From Catellicoccus marimammalium (GTDB lineage Bacteria; Bacillota; Bacilli; Lactobacillales; Catellicoccaceae), in assembly GCF_965139335.1 (NCBI RefSeq), contig NZ_CBCSEL010000001.1: 64,000 bases of DNA, one strand, 5' to 3'. The notes below the pieces were generated by a model, which made no database searches, was not told the DNA's origin, and saw nothing but the letters and a program-made list of their open reading frames with translations. A program made the position numbers and the translations under genes. Shown here in pieces: positions 53,977-63,588 of this stretch; the first letter of the stretch is position 1, and each line of letters begins with the position of its first letter.

Positions 53977-54735
53977 TTATTCTCCTGGTTTTTGTTTTGT
54001 TAAAATGCGTGGACCTTCTTTTGTAATTGCTAATGTATGTTCGTATTGACAGCTTAAACTTCCATCAATTGTACGAGCTGTCCAACCATTATCATCTACA
54101 GTTGCTGGCCAATCTCCTGCATTTACCATTGGTTCAATAGTAATTACCATACCTTCTTTTAAGCGTAGCCCATGATGAGGTAATCCATAATGTGGAATCA
54201 TTGGTTCTTCATGAATTGTAGGCCCGATACCATGACCAACAAATTCACGAACGACACTATATCCTTTACTTTCAACATAACTTTGAATCGCATGTCCAAT
54301 ATCCCCAATACGATTTCCTACTTGAGCTTCTTGAATTCCTAAATATAACGCTTCTTTTGTTACATCCATTAATTCTTTTGTTTTCGCGTCACCTTCTCCT
54401 ACTAGGTAAGCCCAGCAAGAATCAGACATTGCACCATCTAATTCAACGCACATGTCTACTTTTACTAAGTCTCCATCTTTTAAAACATAATCTGTAGGAA
54501 AACCATGACAAATTTCATCATTAATCGAAATACAAGTTGCATATTTATATCCCTCAAATCCGATTTGAGCAGGAATTCCGCCATGACTTTCGATATAATC
54601 ACGAACAAAGTTCTCAATATCCCAACCTGTAATTCCTGGTTTAATAAAATCGCGTAAGTGTTCATGTACGCTTGCTAATAAATCACCAGATTTATCCATT
54701 AAATCAATTTCTCGTGGGGATTTTAATGTAATCAT
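53977..54735 (-). CDS. map: Type I methionine aminopeptidase
   Basis: The 252-aa protein contains KPGITGWDIENFV, the His and two Asp ligands in DLVKVDMCVELDGAMSDS, GHGIGPTIHEEP and VITIEPMVNAGD, plus CQYEHTLAIT. It removes initiator methionine. The length fits the Firmicute type without an N-terminal zinc extension. ATG 54735 is preceded by AAGGAGAAG. Confidence 0.95.
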   Translation of the reverse strand: MITLKSPREIDLMDKSGDLLASVHEHLRDFIKPGITGWDIENFVRDYIESHGGIPAQIGFEGYKYATCISINDEICHGFPTDYVLKDGDLVKVDMCVELDGAMSDSCWAYLVGEGDAKTKELMDVTKEALYLGIQEAQVGNRIGDIGHAIQSYVESKGYSVVREFVGHGIGPTIHEEPMIPHYGLPHHGLRLKEGMVITIEPMVNAGDWPATVDDNGWTARTIDGSLSCQYEHTLAITKEGPRILTKQKPGE

Positions 54736-54920
54736 AGTCTCTTCTCCTTTTATATCTTTCTACACTTTTACTATTTTAACACAAAAGTAAAAAAATCGTG
54801 GGGTTGTCTTTAAGAAAAAAGAAAATTGTCGAAAAGCTTTCCCTCCTAGGCATTTGATATTCCCATTCATTTTGTTCTATGATATACTGAGCTAAGTTAA
54901 AAAAGAAAGGATGATTCATA

Positions 54921-55388
54921 ATGGAATTTAATCCATCAGCAAAAATTGTATTTGCAAGTTTAACTGGAAATACAGAAGAAATTGCCGAAGTAATCTGTGA
55001 TGCTTTAACAGATTTAAACGTAGATGTCACAATGGCTAACTGTGACGAAGCTGAAGCTTGCGACTTCCAAGATGTCGATATTTGTGTAGTTGCTACTTAT
55101 ACTTATGGAGATGGAGACTTACCTGATGAAATCGTTGATTTCTATGAAGATTTAGCCGATGAAGATTTAGATGGTAAAGTCTATGGTGTAGCAGGCTCAG
55201 GAGATACTACTTATGATCATTTCTGTAAATCTGTCGAAGATTTCGATGCTCAATTTGCTAGCACAGGAGCAACAAAAGGAGCAGAAAACGTCAAAGTAGA
55301 ATTAGAACCTGAAGCAGAAGATATTCAACACTTAGAAGCTTTTGCTAAAAGTTTAGTAGAAAAAGCTCAAGAATTACATGAAGCATAA
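54921..55388 (+). CDS. Flavodoxin
   Basis: The 155-aa acidic protein has the FMN phosphate loop SLTGNTEEIAEVICDAL (about 14-19 TGNT), TYTYGDGDLPDEIVDFYEDL and GSGDTTYDHFCKSVEDF around the isoalloxazine ring. It is a low-potential electron carrier. AAAGGA precedes the ATG and an extended -10 (TGATATACT) is at 54881-54888. Monocistronic. Confidence 0.93.
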   Translation: MEFNPSAKIVFASLTGNTEEIAEVICDALTDLNVDVTMANCDEAEACDFQDVDICVVATYTYGDGDLPDEIVDFYEDLADEDLDGKVYGVAGSGDTTYDHFCKSVEDFDAQFASTGATKGAENVKVELEPEAEDIQHLEAFAKSLVEKAQELHEA

Positions 55389-55393
55389 TGAAT

Positions 55394-55426
55394 AAAAAAG
55401 CATTACGAAATTCGTAATGCTTTTTT
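55394..55426. terminator. Bidirectional terminator
   Basis: 16-bp stem with GCATTACGAA/TTCGTAATGC core between flavodoxin and the TetR gene. Confidence 0.9.
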
Positions 55427-55428
55427 AT

Positions 55429-56004
55429 TTAGTCAAACACGTCTTTTAAGGAATCTTTTTCTAATAAAAATTGAATTTGGTTTTCCAATAATTCGCGACA
55501 CGTTTCTTTATCTAAATCTACTAAATGACTAGCTGTAGCTGAAGCAATCCCTGTTGTTAACAACCATAATTGAGATAAAATTGCTTCTTTCTTTTCACGT
55601 GGTAGAGTCGCATATTTTTCGTCCTCTGTCATCGCGCTTAAAAATGTCGTACGAATAAAATCTTGGAATAAAGGTTTAATTTCGCATTGATCTACAGATA
55701 TCGTTTTGTACAATCCTGTTTCTACATTGGCAAACTCGATATAACCAAAGCAAAGAGAAATTAATGGATCTGAATCATAAGGTTCTTTACGAATCATCCA
55801 TCCCATCATTTCTTTTTCAATTCGATAGTACACTTGTTGTTTTAAATCAACCATATTGGCAAATTCCAAATAAATAGGCTGAGTAGAACAATGCATATCA
55901 TTTGCGATATGTCTTGCTGTCAAACGATGGAAGCCACTTGTTTTCACAATGTGATACGCCGCATCTAAAATTTGTTCACGCAATATTACTTTTTTTCTCG
56001 CCAT
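55429..56004 (-). CDS. TetR family transcriptional regulator
   Basis: The 191-aa protein has an N-terminal HTH (ILDAAYHIVKTSGFHRLTAR, HIANDMHCSTQPIYLEF) with a variable helical ligand domain. Divergent from the aminopeptidase gene at 56185; the intervening 180 bp are AT-rich and hold the aminopeptidase promoter. Its target and ligand are unknown. Start ATG 56004 has AAAGGAG. Confidence 0.9.
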   Translation of the reverse strand: MARKKVILREQILDAAYHIVKTSGFHRLTARHIANDMHCSTQPIYLEFANMVDLKQQVYYRIEKEMMGWMIRKEPYDSDPLISLCFGYIEFANVETGLYKTISVDQCEIKPLFQDFIRTTFLSAMTEDEKYATLPREKKEAILSQLWLLTTGIASATASHLVDLDKETCRELLENQIQFLLEKDSLKDVFD

Positions 56005-56123
56005 AATGATTACTCCTTTTCTTTATACATCCAACAAAATCATTATCTACTGTTATTATTTTATCATCTTTATTATTTTTATTGTAATAAAAACACTTAT
56101 TTTCTTTTGTTTCTTTCTATTTT

Positions 56124-56152
56124 TTGGTATTTCTTTTGTTTTGTATTATAAT
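56124..56152 (+). promoter_or_regulatory. Aminopeptidase promoter
   Basis: TTGGTA (56124-56129), 17-bp spacer, TATAAT (56147-56152). Confidence 0.65.
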
Positions 56153-56184
56153 ATTCATTAATTAGGACAAAGGGAGTGTCTAAG

Positions 56185-57414
56185 ATGGAAAACTTTGAAC
56201 ATTATTTAGAAAAATATGCTGAATTAATTATTAAAACTGGAATCAATGTCAGTGAAAATCACACTGTTATTATTCAAATCGCTGTAGACCAAGCTCCATT
56301 AGCTCGTTTATTAACAAAAGAAGCGTATAAACAAGGAGCAAAAGAAGTAATCGTCAAATGGAAAGACGATGCCATCCAAAAAGAATTTTTACAAAATGCA
56401 GCCGAAGAATGCTTAGAAAATATTCCAACTTATGTTGTCGATGAAGCAGATAGTTGGATTGAACGTGGTGCAAGCCGTATTTCTGTTGTTTCTTCAGCTC
56501 CTGATGCATTAGAAGGAGTTCCTGCTGATCGCTTAGCAACATGGCAAAAAGCAACAAATACAGCATTATTCAATTCTCGCAAAGCAACTCAATCCAATCA
56601 AGTTTCTTGGACTGTCGTTGCTGCAGCTGGTAAAGAATGGGCTGCGGCTGTTTTCCCAGATCTTCCTGAAGAAAAACAAGTTGATGCTTTATGGAATGAA
56701 ATCTTTAAAGATACTCGTATTTATGATGAAGATCCAATTGCTGCTTGGGAAGCACATGACAATAAATTAGCAAGTAAAGCCAATGAATTAAATGAAATTC
56801 AATACGACGCTTTACACTACACTGCTCCAGGAACAGACCTAACAATTGGTTTACCAAAAGACCATGTTTGGAAAGGTGCAGGTAGCTTTAATAGTCGTGG
56901 TGAAGAATTTATGGCTAATATGCCAACAGAAGAAGTCTTCACTGCTCCTGATTTCCGTCGTGTTGATGGTTATGTCACAAGTACAAAACCATTAAGTTAT
57001 GCTGGTAACTTAATTGAAGACTTTACAATCACATTTGAAAATGGTCGTATTGTAGATGTTAAAGCGAAAAAAGGAGAAGAAGTATTGAAACATCTTATCG
57101 ATACAGATGAAGGTTCACATTACTTAGGTGAAGTGGCTTTAGTACCTGATCCATCTCCTATTTCTCAATCAAACATCATCTTCTTCAATACTTTATTTGA
57201 CGAAAATGCATCTAACCACTTAGCCATTGGTGCAGCTTATGCCTTTAACGTTGAAGGTGGTACAGAAATGTCTGAAGAAGAATTAAAAGAAGCTGGATTA
57301 AATCGTAGTGCTACTCACGTAGACTTTATGATTGGCTCTGACAAAATGAATATTGATGGAATTCGCAAAGATGGAACTTGTGATCCTATCTTCCGTAATG
57401 GAGATTGGGCATAA
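56185..57414 (+). CDS. M29 family aminopeptidase (AmpS/PepS-like)
   Basis: The 409-aa thermophilic-type metallopeptidase has the metal ligands in the C-terminal half: EVFTAPDFRRVDGYV, GSHYLGEVALVPDPSPIS, FDENASNHLAIGAAYAF and THVDFMIGSDKMNIDG. It removes N-terminal residues from peptides in the cytoplasm. ATG 56185 has AGGGAG 8 nt upstream; the GTG at 56176 is rejected. Confidence 0.93.
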   Translation: MENFEHYLEKYAELIIKTGINVSENHTVIIQIAVDQAPLARLLTKEAYKQGAKEVIVKWKDDAIQKEFLQNAAEECLENIPTYVVDEADSWIERGASRISVVSSAPDALEGVPADRLATWQKATNTALFNSRKATQSNQVSWTVVAAAGKEWAAAVFPDLPEEKQVDALWNEIFKDTRIYDEDPIAAWEAHDNKLASKANELNEIQYDALHYTAPGTDLTIGLPKDHVWKGAGSFNSRGEEFMANMPTEEVFTAPDFRRVDGYVTSTKPLSYAGNLIEDFTITFENGRIVDVKAKKGEEVLKHLIDTDEGSHYLGEVALVPDPSPISQSNIIFFNTLFDENASNHLAIGAAYAFNVEGGTEMSEEELKEAGLNRSATHVDFMIGSDKMNIDGIRKDGTCDPIFRNGDWA

Positions 57415-57430
57415 TTCCTTCTCATTTATC

Positions 57431-57460
57431 AAAAAAAGAAGGGTTTTCCCTTCTTTTTTT
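57431..57460. terminator. Terminator after the aminopeptidase gene
   Basis: A7-GAAGGG-TTTT-CCCTTC-T7. Nearly identical to the hairpin at 57788-57818. Confidence 0.88.
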
Positions 57461-57480
57461 ATTGGCGGTGAGAATTAAAA

Positions 57481-57789
57481 ATGTTAACAATTATCACAAT
57501 GTATTATGGATTCCCTCTTTTATTCTATTCAGCAAAGGAAGTTTACCATTTATTCTTTTTTCTTCTTTTATTGGGAATTGGAATAGATGTTCTATTCATT
57601 TACCAAATTCTCCCATTCTTTAAAATGAAGAAGCAAAGACAAAAAAATAGAAATATTTCTAAAAGAAAACAGTATGATCCATTAGATGATGATGAAATAG
57701 AGGATATTACTTTTAAAAATTCTTCTACTTCATCTTATGAAATACACGATGAAATGAGTTATCAAAATTACCATCATTTTCATAAATAA
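57481..57789 (+). CDS. Small membrane protein, unknown
   Basis: The 102-aa protein has two hydrophobic helices (about 1-18 and 22-46), a basic patch KMKKQRQKNRNISKRKQ and an acidic then Ser/His-rich tail. GGTGAG precedes ATG 57481. No family recognised. It is boxed between two near-identical terminators, so it may be an insertion. Confidence 0.55.
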   Translation: MLTIITMYYGFPLLFYSAKEVYHLFFFLLLLGIGIDVLFIYQILPFFKMKKQRQKNRNISKRKQYDPLDDDEIEDITFKNSSTSSYEIHDEMSYQNYHHFHK

Positions 57790-57818
57790 AAAAAGAAGGG
57801 TCTCCCCTTCTTTTTTTT
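57788..57818. terminator. Terminator before tkt 3' end, bidirectional
   Basis: A7-GAAGGG-TCTC-CCCTTC-T8; ends both the 102-aa gene and tkt. Confidence 0.88.
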
Positions 57819-57823
57819 ATGGT

Positions 57824-59827
57824 TTATTTTTCTAATTGTTTTGCAATTGCTACTACTTCTTCTGGAGTAAAACCAAATTCTTTTAATACTTCATTTCCTT
57901 TACCGCTAGCACCAAAACGATCAATACCAATCATACGACCATTTGAACCAACATAACGTTCCCAACCAAAAGTAGATCCCATTTCAATAGAAATACGTTT
58001 TGTAATATGAGAAGGAAGAACAGATTCTTTGTATTCTAAAGATTGTTCTTCAAATAAATTCATTGAAGGCATAGAAACAACAGAATAATCAATTCCTTCT
58101 TCACGTAACATTGCTTGCGCTTGTAAGGCTAAGTTTACTTCAGAACCTGTTGCAATAAAGATTCCATCGGCTTCTTCTTTTTGCGCTGGAGAAACAACGT
58201 AAGCTCCTTTTTTCACTTCAGTAAAGGCTTTTTCTTCTGTTCCTGCAATTACCGGTAAGTTTTGACGTGATAAAACTAAAGCAGTTGGACGATTTTCACT
58301 ACGAACTGCAATTTCCCAAGCAGCAGAAGTTTCATTTCCATCTGCAGGACGGATAACATTTAAGTTTGGCATTGCACGTAAACTTGCTAGTTGTTCAATT
58401 GGTTCGTGAGTAGGTCCATCTTCTCCTACAGCAATAGAATCATGAGTTAATACATAAGTTACTGGGCATCCTTGTAAAGCTGCTAAACGAATTGCTGGAC
58501 GTAAGTAATCTACAAAGACGAAGAATGTACCTCCGTATACTTTTGTACCTCCATGTAAAGCAATTCCGTTCATCATTGCCGCCATACCAAATTCACGCAC
58601 ACCAAACCAAATATTGCGACCCGAATAATTTCCAGCTTCAAAGTCTTCTTCTGCTTTTGCCATAGTGTTATTAGAAGCAGATAAATCAGCACTTCCTCCC
58701 CAGAAACTTGGAATTTCTTTTGATAATGTTTGAATTGCATTTTGACTTGTCACACGACTTGCTTTTGCATCATCTTCCACAGAATAATGTGGTAATTTTT
58801 CTGTTAGATCAAAAGGAACTTCATTTTTGAATCCAGCAATTAATTCTTTCGCTAAATCTGGATAATGAGCTTGATAACCATCAAATAATTCATTCCATTT
58901 TTGTTCTAGTTCTGCACCACGTACACCAATCGTTTCATAGTAACGACGTTGTACTTCTTCTGGTACAGTAAATTCTGGATATGGATAGTTTAAACGTTCT
59001 TTTAGAGATTCAATTCCTTCTTCCCCTAAAGGAGCACCATGAACTTTATTTGTTCCTTCGTTTGGAGCACCAAATCCGATAGTTGTTTTAATTTCAATTA
59101 AGCTTGGTTTTGTTGTTTCTGCTTTTGCAACTTCAATTGCTTGAGCAATTTCTTCTAAATCATTTCCATTTTCTACACGAACATAGTGCCAATTACTTGC
59201 TTCAAAACGTTCTTTAGCACTTTCTGTATTTGCTTTACATAATGGACCATCTAAGGAAATATCGTTTGAATCATATAAGAAAATCAATTTTCCTAATTTT
59301 AATTGACCGGCTAAACTAATTGCTTCTTGTGAGATTCCTTCCATTAAGTCTCCATCTCCACATAAAGCATAAGTATAATGATCAATAATTGGGAACCCTT
59401 CACGGTTATATTGGGCAGCTAAATGAGCTTCAGCCATTGCCATCCCTGTAGCCATCGCTACTCCTTGCCCTAAAGGTCCAGTTGTAGCTTCTACTCCATC
59501 CGTATGGTTTACTTCTGGATGCCCTGGAGTTTTACTATTTAATTGACGGAAATTTTTTAAGTCTTTAATGGATACATCATATCCTGATAGATGTAATAAA
59601 CTATATAATAACGCAGACCCATGTCCTGCAGATAGAACAAAGCGGTCACGGTTAATCCATTTTCTAGAAGTTGCTGGATTAACATTTAAAAAACGACTCC
59701 ATAACACATAAGCCATAGGCGCAGCCCCTAATGGTAAGCCTGGATGTCCTGATTTTGCCTGTTGAATAGCTTCAACACTCAAGACACGAGTCGCATTTAC
59801 ACATAATTCATCAATTTTATCAAACAT
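57824..59827 (-). CDS. tkt: Transketolase
   Basis: The 667-aa TPP enzyme has [20 protein letters not shown], the [16 protein letters not shown] motif, the central pyrimidine domain with [32 protein letters not shown] and the C-terminal domain. It moves two-carbon units in the pentose phosphate pathway. ATG 59827 has AAGGAG. Single gene. Confidence 0.96.
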   Translation of the reverse strand: MFDKIDELCVNATRVLSVEAIQQAKSGHPGLPLGAAPMAYVLWSRFLNVNPATSRKWINRDRFVLSAGHGSALLYSLLHLSGYDVSIKDLKNFRQLNSKTPGHPEVNHTDGVEATTGPLGQGVAMATGMAMAEAHLAAQYNREGFPIIDHYTYALCGDGDLMEGISQEAISLAGQLKLGKLIFLYDSNDISLDGPLCKANTESAKERFEASNWHYVRVENGNDLEEIAQAIEVAKAETTKPSLIEIKTTIGFGAPNEGTNKVHGAPLGEEGIESLKERLNYPYPEFTVPEEVQRRYYETIGVRGAELEQKWNELFDGYQAHYPDLAKELIAGFKNEVPFDLTEKLPHYSVEDDAKASRVTSQNAIQTLSKEIPSFWGGSADLSASNNTMAKAEEDFEAGNYSGRNIWFGVREFGMAAMMNGIALHGGTKVYGGTFFVFVDYLRPAIRLAALQGCPVTYVLTHDSIAVGEDGPTHEPIEQLASLRAMPNLNVIRPADGNETSAAWEIAVRSENRPTALVLSRQNLPVIAGTEEKAFTEVKKGAYVVSPAQKEEADGIFIATGSEVNLALQAQAMLREEGIDYSVVSMPSMNLFEEQSLEYKESVLPSHITKRISIEMGSTFGWERYVGSNGRMIGIDRFGASGKGNEVLKEFGFTPEEVVAIAKQLEK

Positions 59828-59926
59828 AAGTTCATAACTCCTTTTTTACGCTTGGTAACGCATACAATTGTTATCTTTATTTTAGCATAAGATAAAGGTA
59901 AGATGCCACTTTCTTTTCATTAAAAA

Positions 59927-59955
59927 AGAGAGAGATAAAATTTACCTCCCTCTAC
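59927..59955 (-). terminator. Terminator after the bile salt hydrolase gene
   Basis: AGAGGGAG/CTCTCTCT stem (with G-T pairs) and a T-run on the minus strand. Confidence 0.7.
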
Positions 59956-59967
59956 TTCTTTGTGAAT

Positions 59968-60927
59968 TTATTTTAAATCTACAATTTCTGTCCCTACAGA
60001 ATTTTCTTCTGTTAAAGAACAAGAATGAATCATTGCTTCTTTAGCACGACGATAATAATATGTCTTTGTTGCTTGAGAATAACAAGAAGAATAAATAGTA
60101 TACTCTACTGCTCCATTCTCATTTACAACGCTACCATAAGGCATAGCGACATTCCAAAGAATATTGAATAATTTAGCGACATTCGCATTTTCCCCTTCTT
60201 GTGTTGGATAATTAGCGTTTAAAAAAGCCGCTTTTACAAAACGAGATTGTGTAGAACTATCTCCACGTAATCCCAATTGTCCTGTTCCAATTCCTTGGAA
60301 TTGTAATTTTTGTCGGTTCCAAGTAGTATTTGTGACATCTTGACTAGATAGACCTAAATAATTATTTAGGTTTTGTAAGTGCCACCAAAAATCAGGACTA
60401 TTTGTCAAAACATCTACTCCATCATCATATGCTACTAATCCTAGTTCTTTTGTTTGTTCTACCACGATTGTATCTTTTCCATCAGAAATTAACCAATGAA
60501 CAGGAGCAATAGGCATACTTGGAGCAAATGGAGTTCCCACTAAATAAGTATCTTTCAATGCTTCTTTTAATTCCTTTACCGAAGAAAATGAATCCAATAC
60601 CCAAATCATAAATTCATATGGGGTTACATTATATTCTTTATCTGTTTGCACTTCTTCTGAAAAATAAGCATGTTTTGGGAAATTTAGATTAGCAATACAC
60701 ATTCCATCTTCGTTTCCAGCTTCAAATAACAGTGGATAATTTCCAACATTCATTCCCATACCAATGATTGCTTTAGAAATTTCTTTTGCTGGCATATGAC
60801 GATATTGCATGTGATAACCACGGGGCACAATCAAAGGATGTTCACCATAGTTATTATCATCTAAATCTAAGTTACGACCAAAATAAACTTGTCCTTTTTC
60901 ATCTGTAAAAGTAATTCCAGTACACAT
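59968..60927 (-). CDS. bsh: Choloylglycine hydrolase (bile salt hydrolase)
   Basis: The 319-aa Ntn hydrolase starts MCTGITF at ATG 60927 with GGAGGAGAG upstream, leaving Cys2 as the N-terminal nucleophile. Arg18 and Asp21 (GRNLD), Asn82 (ANLNFP), the TNSP Asn and Arg in LRGDSSTQSRF are all present at usual spacing. These favour bile salt hydrolase over penicillin V acylase. It deconjugates taurine or glycine bile salts in the gut. A 10-bp inverted repeat covers its promoter region. Confidence 0.93.
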   Translation of the reverse strand: MCTGITFTDEKGQVYFGRNLDLDDNNYGEHPLIVPRGYHMQYRHMPAKEISKAIIGMGMNVGNYPLLFEAGNEDGMCIANLNFPKHAYFSEEVQTDKEYNVTPYEFMIWVLDSFSSVKELKEALKDTYLVGTPFAPSMPIAPVHWLISDGKDTIVVEQTKELGLVAYDDGVDVLTNSPDFWWHLQNLNNYLGLSSQDVTNTTWNRQKLQFQGIGTGQLGLRGDSSTQSRFVKAAFLNANYPTQEGENANVAKLFNILWNVAMPYGSVVNENGAVEYTIYSSCYSQATKTYYYRRAKEAMIHSCSLTEENSVGTEIVDLK

Positions 60928-60948
60928 AATACTCTCCTCCATTTCTAT

Positions 60949-60977
60949 ATTCTCATCATAGCACCTTTGATGAGAAT
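60949..60977. promoter_or_regulatory. Inverted repeat at bsh promoter
   Basis: ATTCTCATCA (60949-60958) and TGATGAGAAT (60968-60977) form a perfect 10-bp inverted repeat with a 9-bp gap, overlapping a minus-strand TATGAT. A repressor operator is likely. Confidence 0.6.
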
Positions 60978-60991
60978 ACTCTAATAATTAG

Positions 60992-61020
60992 AAAAGGAGC
61001 TGAATGATTCAGCTCCTTTT
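60992..61020. terminator. Terminator after egtU
   Basis: 13-bp stem AAAAGGAGCTGAA/TTCAGCTCCTTTT followed by T's on the minus strand. Confidence 0.9.
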
Positions 61021-62547
61021 TTATATTAAATGATGAGATTGTAAATAATTTTTCGCTACCACTGCAGGATCTTTCTTTTGAACAATCACTTGATAATTCA
61101 TTTTTTGCATTTCTTTTTCAGTAATTTTTCCACCTAAACGATTTAAAGCTTTCACCACTTTTGGATGTTCTTTCGCAAAATCATCGCGCATTAACGGTGC
61201 TCCTTGATAAAAAGAAAAGGCATGTTGATTATCTTTGAGCACTGCTAGATGATATTGTTCAATCCAAGCATCTGTAGTGAACACATCAATCACATTCACA
61301 TTATGATTGATTAATGCTTTATATTTCAAACTTGGATCCATCACTTTAATTTGAGGAAAGTTCAATCCATATACTTTTTGCACACTTGGATATCCATCCG
61401 GTTGATGGTCAAAATCAGAATCAAATCCAGCGATACATTGATTTTCCAATGAAACTAAATCGCCAATATTTTCTAAATGGTGCTGTTTAGCAAAATTCTT
61501 TTCTACCGCAATACCATAAGTATTTTGGTATTTCATTGGAGATAGATAATCCATATGGTATTTTTGTTGAACTCCTTTTTTGGCTAATTCATAAGTTTCT
61601 TTTTCTGTTTTTGGAATTTCTTTTGATTTTAAAATGGATTTCAACAATGTTCCACTAAATTCAGGATAAATATCAATTTGTTCTTTCTCTAATGCATTAA
61701 ATAAAAACATCGTCTTGCCAAAATTAGGCTTTAAAATCACCTCTGCTTTAGGATCTTCCTGTTCAATTAATTGCTTATACATTTCAATTAAGATGCTAGG
61801 CTCTGAACCTAATTTTCCTGCAATAATAATTGGTTTTTCTTCTTTTGCTTCCGGACGATTTTGCCACATCGTACCAAAAAAACTACCTAAGAAAAGAACT
61901 AGAATTCCTAAAATTCCAAGCCAACGTTTCTTCTTCCCTTTTTCTAATAAAGAGAAGAAAAAGCTAAATAGTAATGCTAGCACGGCTGCACTAATCGCTC
62001 CGATTAATAAGAGTTGATTATTATTACTATCAATTCCTTGAACAATAAAAGTCCCTAATCCTCCAGCTCCTACTAAAGCTGCAAGTGTCGCTGTACCAAT
62101 AATCATCACTAAAGAAATCTTGACTCCTGATAACACCATTGGCCAAGCCATCGGCAATTCAATTTTCCATAAAGCAAATCGACTCGGTAACCCTAACGCT
62201 TTAATCGTAAATTGATAGCTAGGATCAATCGTTGTTAATCCTGTATATGTATTTTGAAAAATCGGTAAAATTGCATATAAAACCAAAGTGATTAATGCTG
62301 GGACAGAGCCTATCCCTACTAGAGGAATTAACAATCCTAAAATCGCCAAGCTAGGTATTGTTTGAACAATATTTGCTAACTGTAAAAAGATATTAGCTAC
62401 TTTGGGATGTTTTCTTACGGCAATCGCCAATGGAAAAGCAATACAAAACGCAATGAGTAACGCTCCTAAAGATAAAAGAATGTGTTGCTCTAAACTTTGA
62501 ATCCATGTACTTCCTTCTTCTATCCATAATTCTTTCCAACTTACCAT
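61021..62547 (-). CDS. egtU: ABC permease fused to substrate-binding domain, EgtU-like (ergothioneine/quaternary amine)
   Basis: The 508-aa protein has an N-terminal permease (about 20-200, five to six helices, EAA-like loop ALGLPSRFALWKIELPMAWP), a further helix (about 213-230) and an extracellular binding domain (about 240-508) with KPNFGKTMFLFNALEKEQID, IYPEFSGTL, YQNTYGIAVEKNF and FYQGAPLMRDDF. The fused layout is that of OpuBC/BusAB-type systems; the binding-domain motifs closely recall streptococcal EgtU, an ergothioneine importer. Glycine betaine or choline remains possible. It overlaps the ATPase gene by 7 bp of its reading frame. Confidence 0.85.
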   Translation of the reverse strand: MVSWKELWIEEGSTWIQSLEQHILLSLGALLIAFCIAFPLAIAVRKHPKVANIFLQLANIVQTIPSLAILGLLIPLVGIGSVPALITLVLYAILPIFQNTYTGLTTIDPSYQFTIKALGLPSRFALWKIELPMAWPMVLSGVKISLVMIIGTATLAALVGAGGLGTFIVQGIDSNNNQLLLIGAISAAVLALLFSFFFSLLEKGKKKRWLGILGILVLFLGSFFGTMWQNRPEAKEEKPIIIAGKLGSEPSILIEMYKQLIEQEDPKAEVILKPNFGKTMFLFNALEKEQIDIYPEFSGTLLKSILKSKEIPKTEKETYELAKKGVQQKYHMDYLSPMKYQNTYGIAVEKNFAKQHHLENIGDLVSLENQCIAGFDSDFDHQPDGYPSVQKVYGLNFPQIKVMDPSLKYKALINHNVNVIDVFTTDAWIEQYHLAVLKDNQHAFSFYQGAPLMRDDFAKEHPKVVKALNRLGGKITEKEMQKMNYQVIVQKKDPAVVAKNYLQSHHLI

Positions 62548-63479
62548 TGTCTTAACTCCTTACTGATAAACTGTAAAATAGCAGAAAAAGTAGTTTGATA
62601 TCCACAATGATTAAATTGAAACAAAATGGGATCATCTTTTCTAACTTTAGTTAATTCTAATAATTGAGAGAAATTTTGAATCACAGGTATTTCATTTTTT
62701 ACAGGTACCTTAGATATAGTAGTAAGGAAAGTTCGAAACCAAAATGCATCTAAGTTCTTACCAGCAAATAATTCTTCTACAAAAGCGGTCTTTGGTTGAT
62801 CCATGATTTCTTTTGGAGAACCTACTTGTTCTAGCTTTCCTTCATGTAATACTGCAATTCGATCGCCTAACTTCAGTGCTTCTTCCATATCATGAGTCAC
62901 CATAACAAAAGTAATATCTAAATGTGTTTTATGTAATTCTAGTAATAAATCTTGTAATTGTTTACGAATAAAAGGATCTAAGGCGCTAAAAGGCTCATCT
63001 AATAAAATAAATTGTGGCTGATTGGCTAATGCACGAGCAATAGATACTCGTTGCTGCTGTCCTCCTGATAGTTCCTTTGGATATTGTGTTAAACAAGAAG
63101 GATCTAATTGCACTTGTTGACACAATTCTTTTCCTTTCTCCATTTGTTCTTCTTTCGTCCATTTTTCTTGACGAGCTCTTGGTTGAATAAATAAGTTTTC
63201 TAACACCGTTAAATGAGGAAAAAGAGAAGAAGATTGTAAAACATAGCCACTTTTCAATCGTAATTGTTCTGCATCTTCCATAGTTAATTTTTGTTGATTA
63301 TAAAATATTTCTCCACTTTCTGGCGTAATGATACCACTCATCATATTTAATAAAGTTGTCTTTCCACTGCCACTCTGCCCTACAATCACCAACAATTCTC
63401 CATTTTTTATTTCTAAGGACAAATCTTGGATGACAACATGATGTTCATAACTTTTCTTAATATGTTGTAATTGAATCAT
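62541..63479 (-). CDS. egtV: ABC ATPase for EgtU-like transporter
   Basis: The 312-aa protein has Walker A GQSGSGKTT, the Q loop, signature LSGGQQQRVSIARALA and Walker B FILLDEPFSALD followed by the His switch VMVTHD. After about residue 235 it has a 75-residue tail that is not a CBS pair as in OpuCA. ATG 63479 is chosen since GAGGG lies 6 nt before it; ATG 63485 is adjacent to that site. Confidence 0.9.
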   Translation of the reverse strand: MIQLQHIKKSYEHHVVIQDLSLEIKNGELLVIVGQSGSGKTTLLNMMSGIITPESGEIFYNQQKLTMEDAEQLRLKSGYVLQSSSLFPHLTVLENLFIQPRARQEKWTKEEQMEKGKELCQQVQLDPSCLTQYPKELSGGQQQRVSIARALANQPQFILLDEPFSALDPFIRKQLQDLLLELHKTHLDITFVMVTHDMEEALKLGDRIAVLHEGKLEQVGSPKEIMDQPKTAFVEELFAGKNLDAFWFRTFLTTISKVPVKNEIPVIQNFSQLLELTKVRKDDPILFQFNHCGYQTTFSAILQFISKELRQW

Positions 63480-63552
63480 ATCCATCCCTCTTTTTCATTT
63501 GCTTACATTGTAACATAGGACTTCATTTTTCTTAGAAAATATGCATAAAAAA

Positions 63553-63576
63553 AGGAATGAAGTAAACTCCATTCCT
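63553..63576 (-). terminator. Terminator after phoU
   Basis: AGGAATG..AG / CT..CATTCCT hairpin with T-run on the minus strand. Confidence 0.8.
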
Positions 63577-63588
63577 AAATAAATTCTA

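Noticed and set aside
54776..55030. Minus-strand 84-codon frame over the flavodoxin start
   Set aside because: It is antisense to a clear flavodoxin and its promoter, with no ribosome site or homology.
57405..57623. Plus-strand 72-codon frame overlapping the aminopeptidase end
   Set aside because: It runs through a strong terminator and overlaps the better-supported 102-aa frame.
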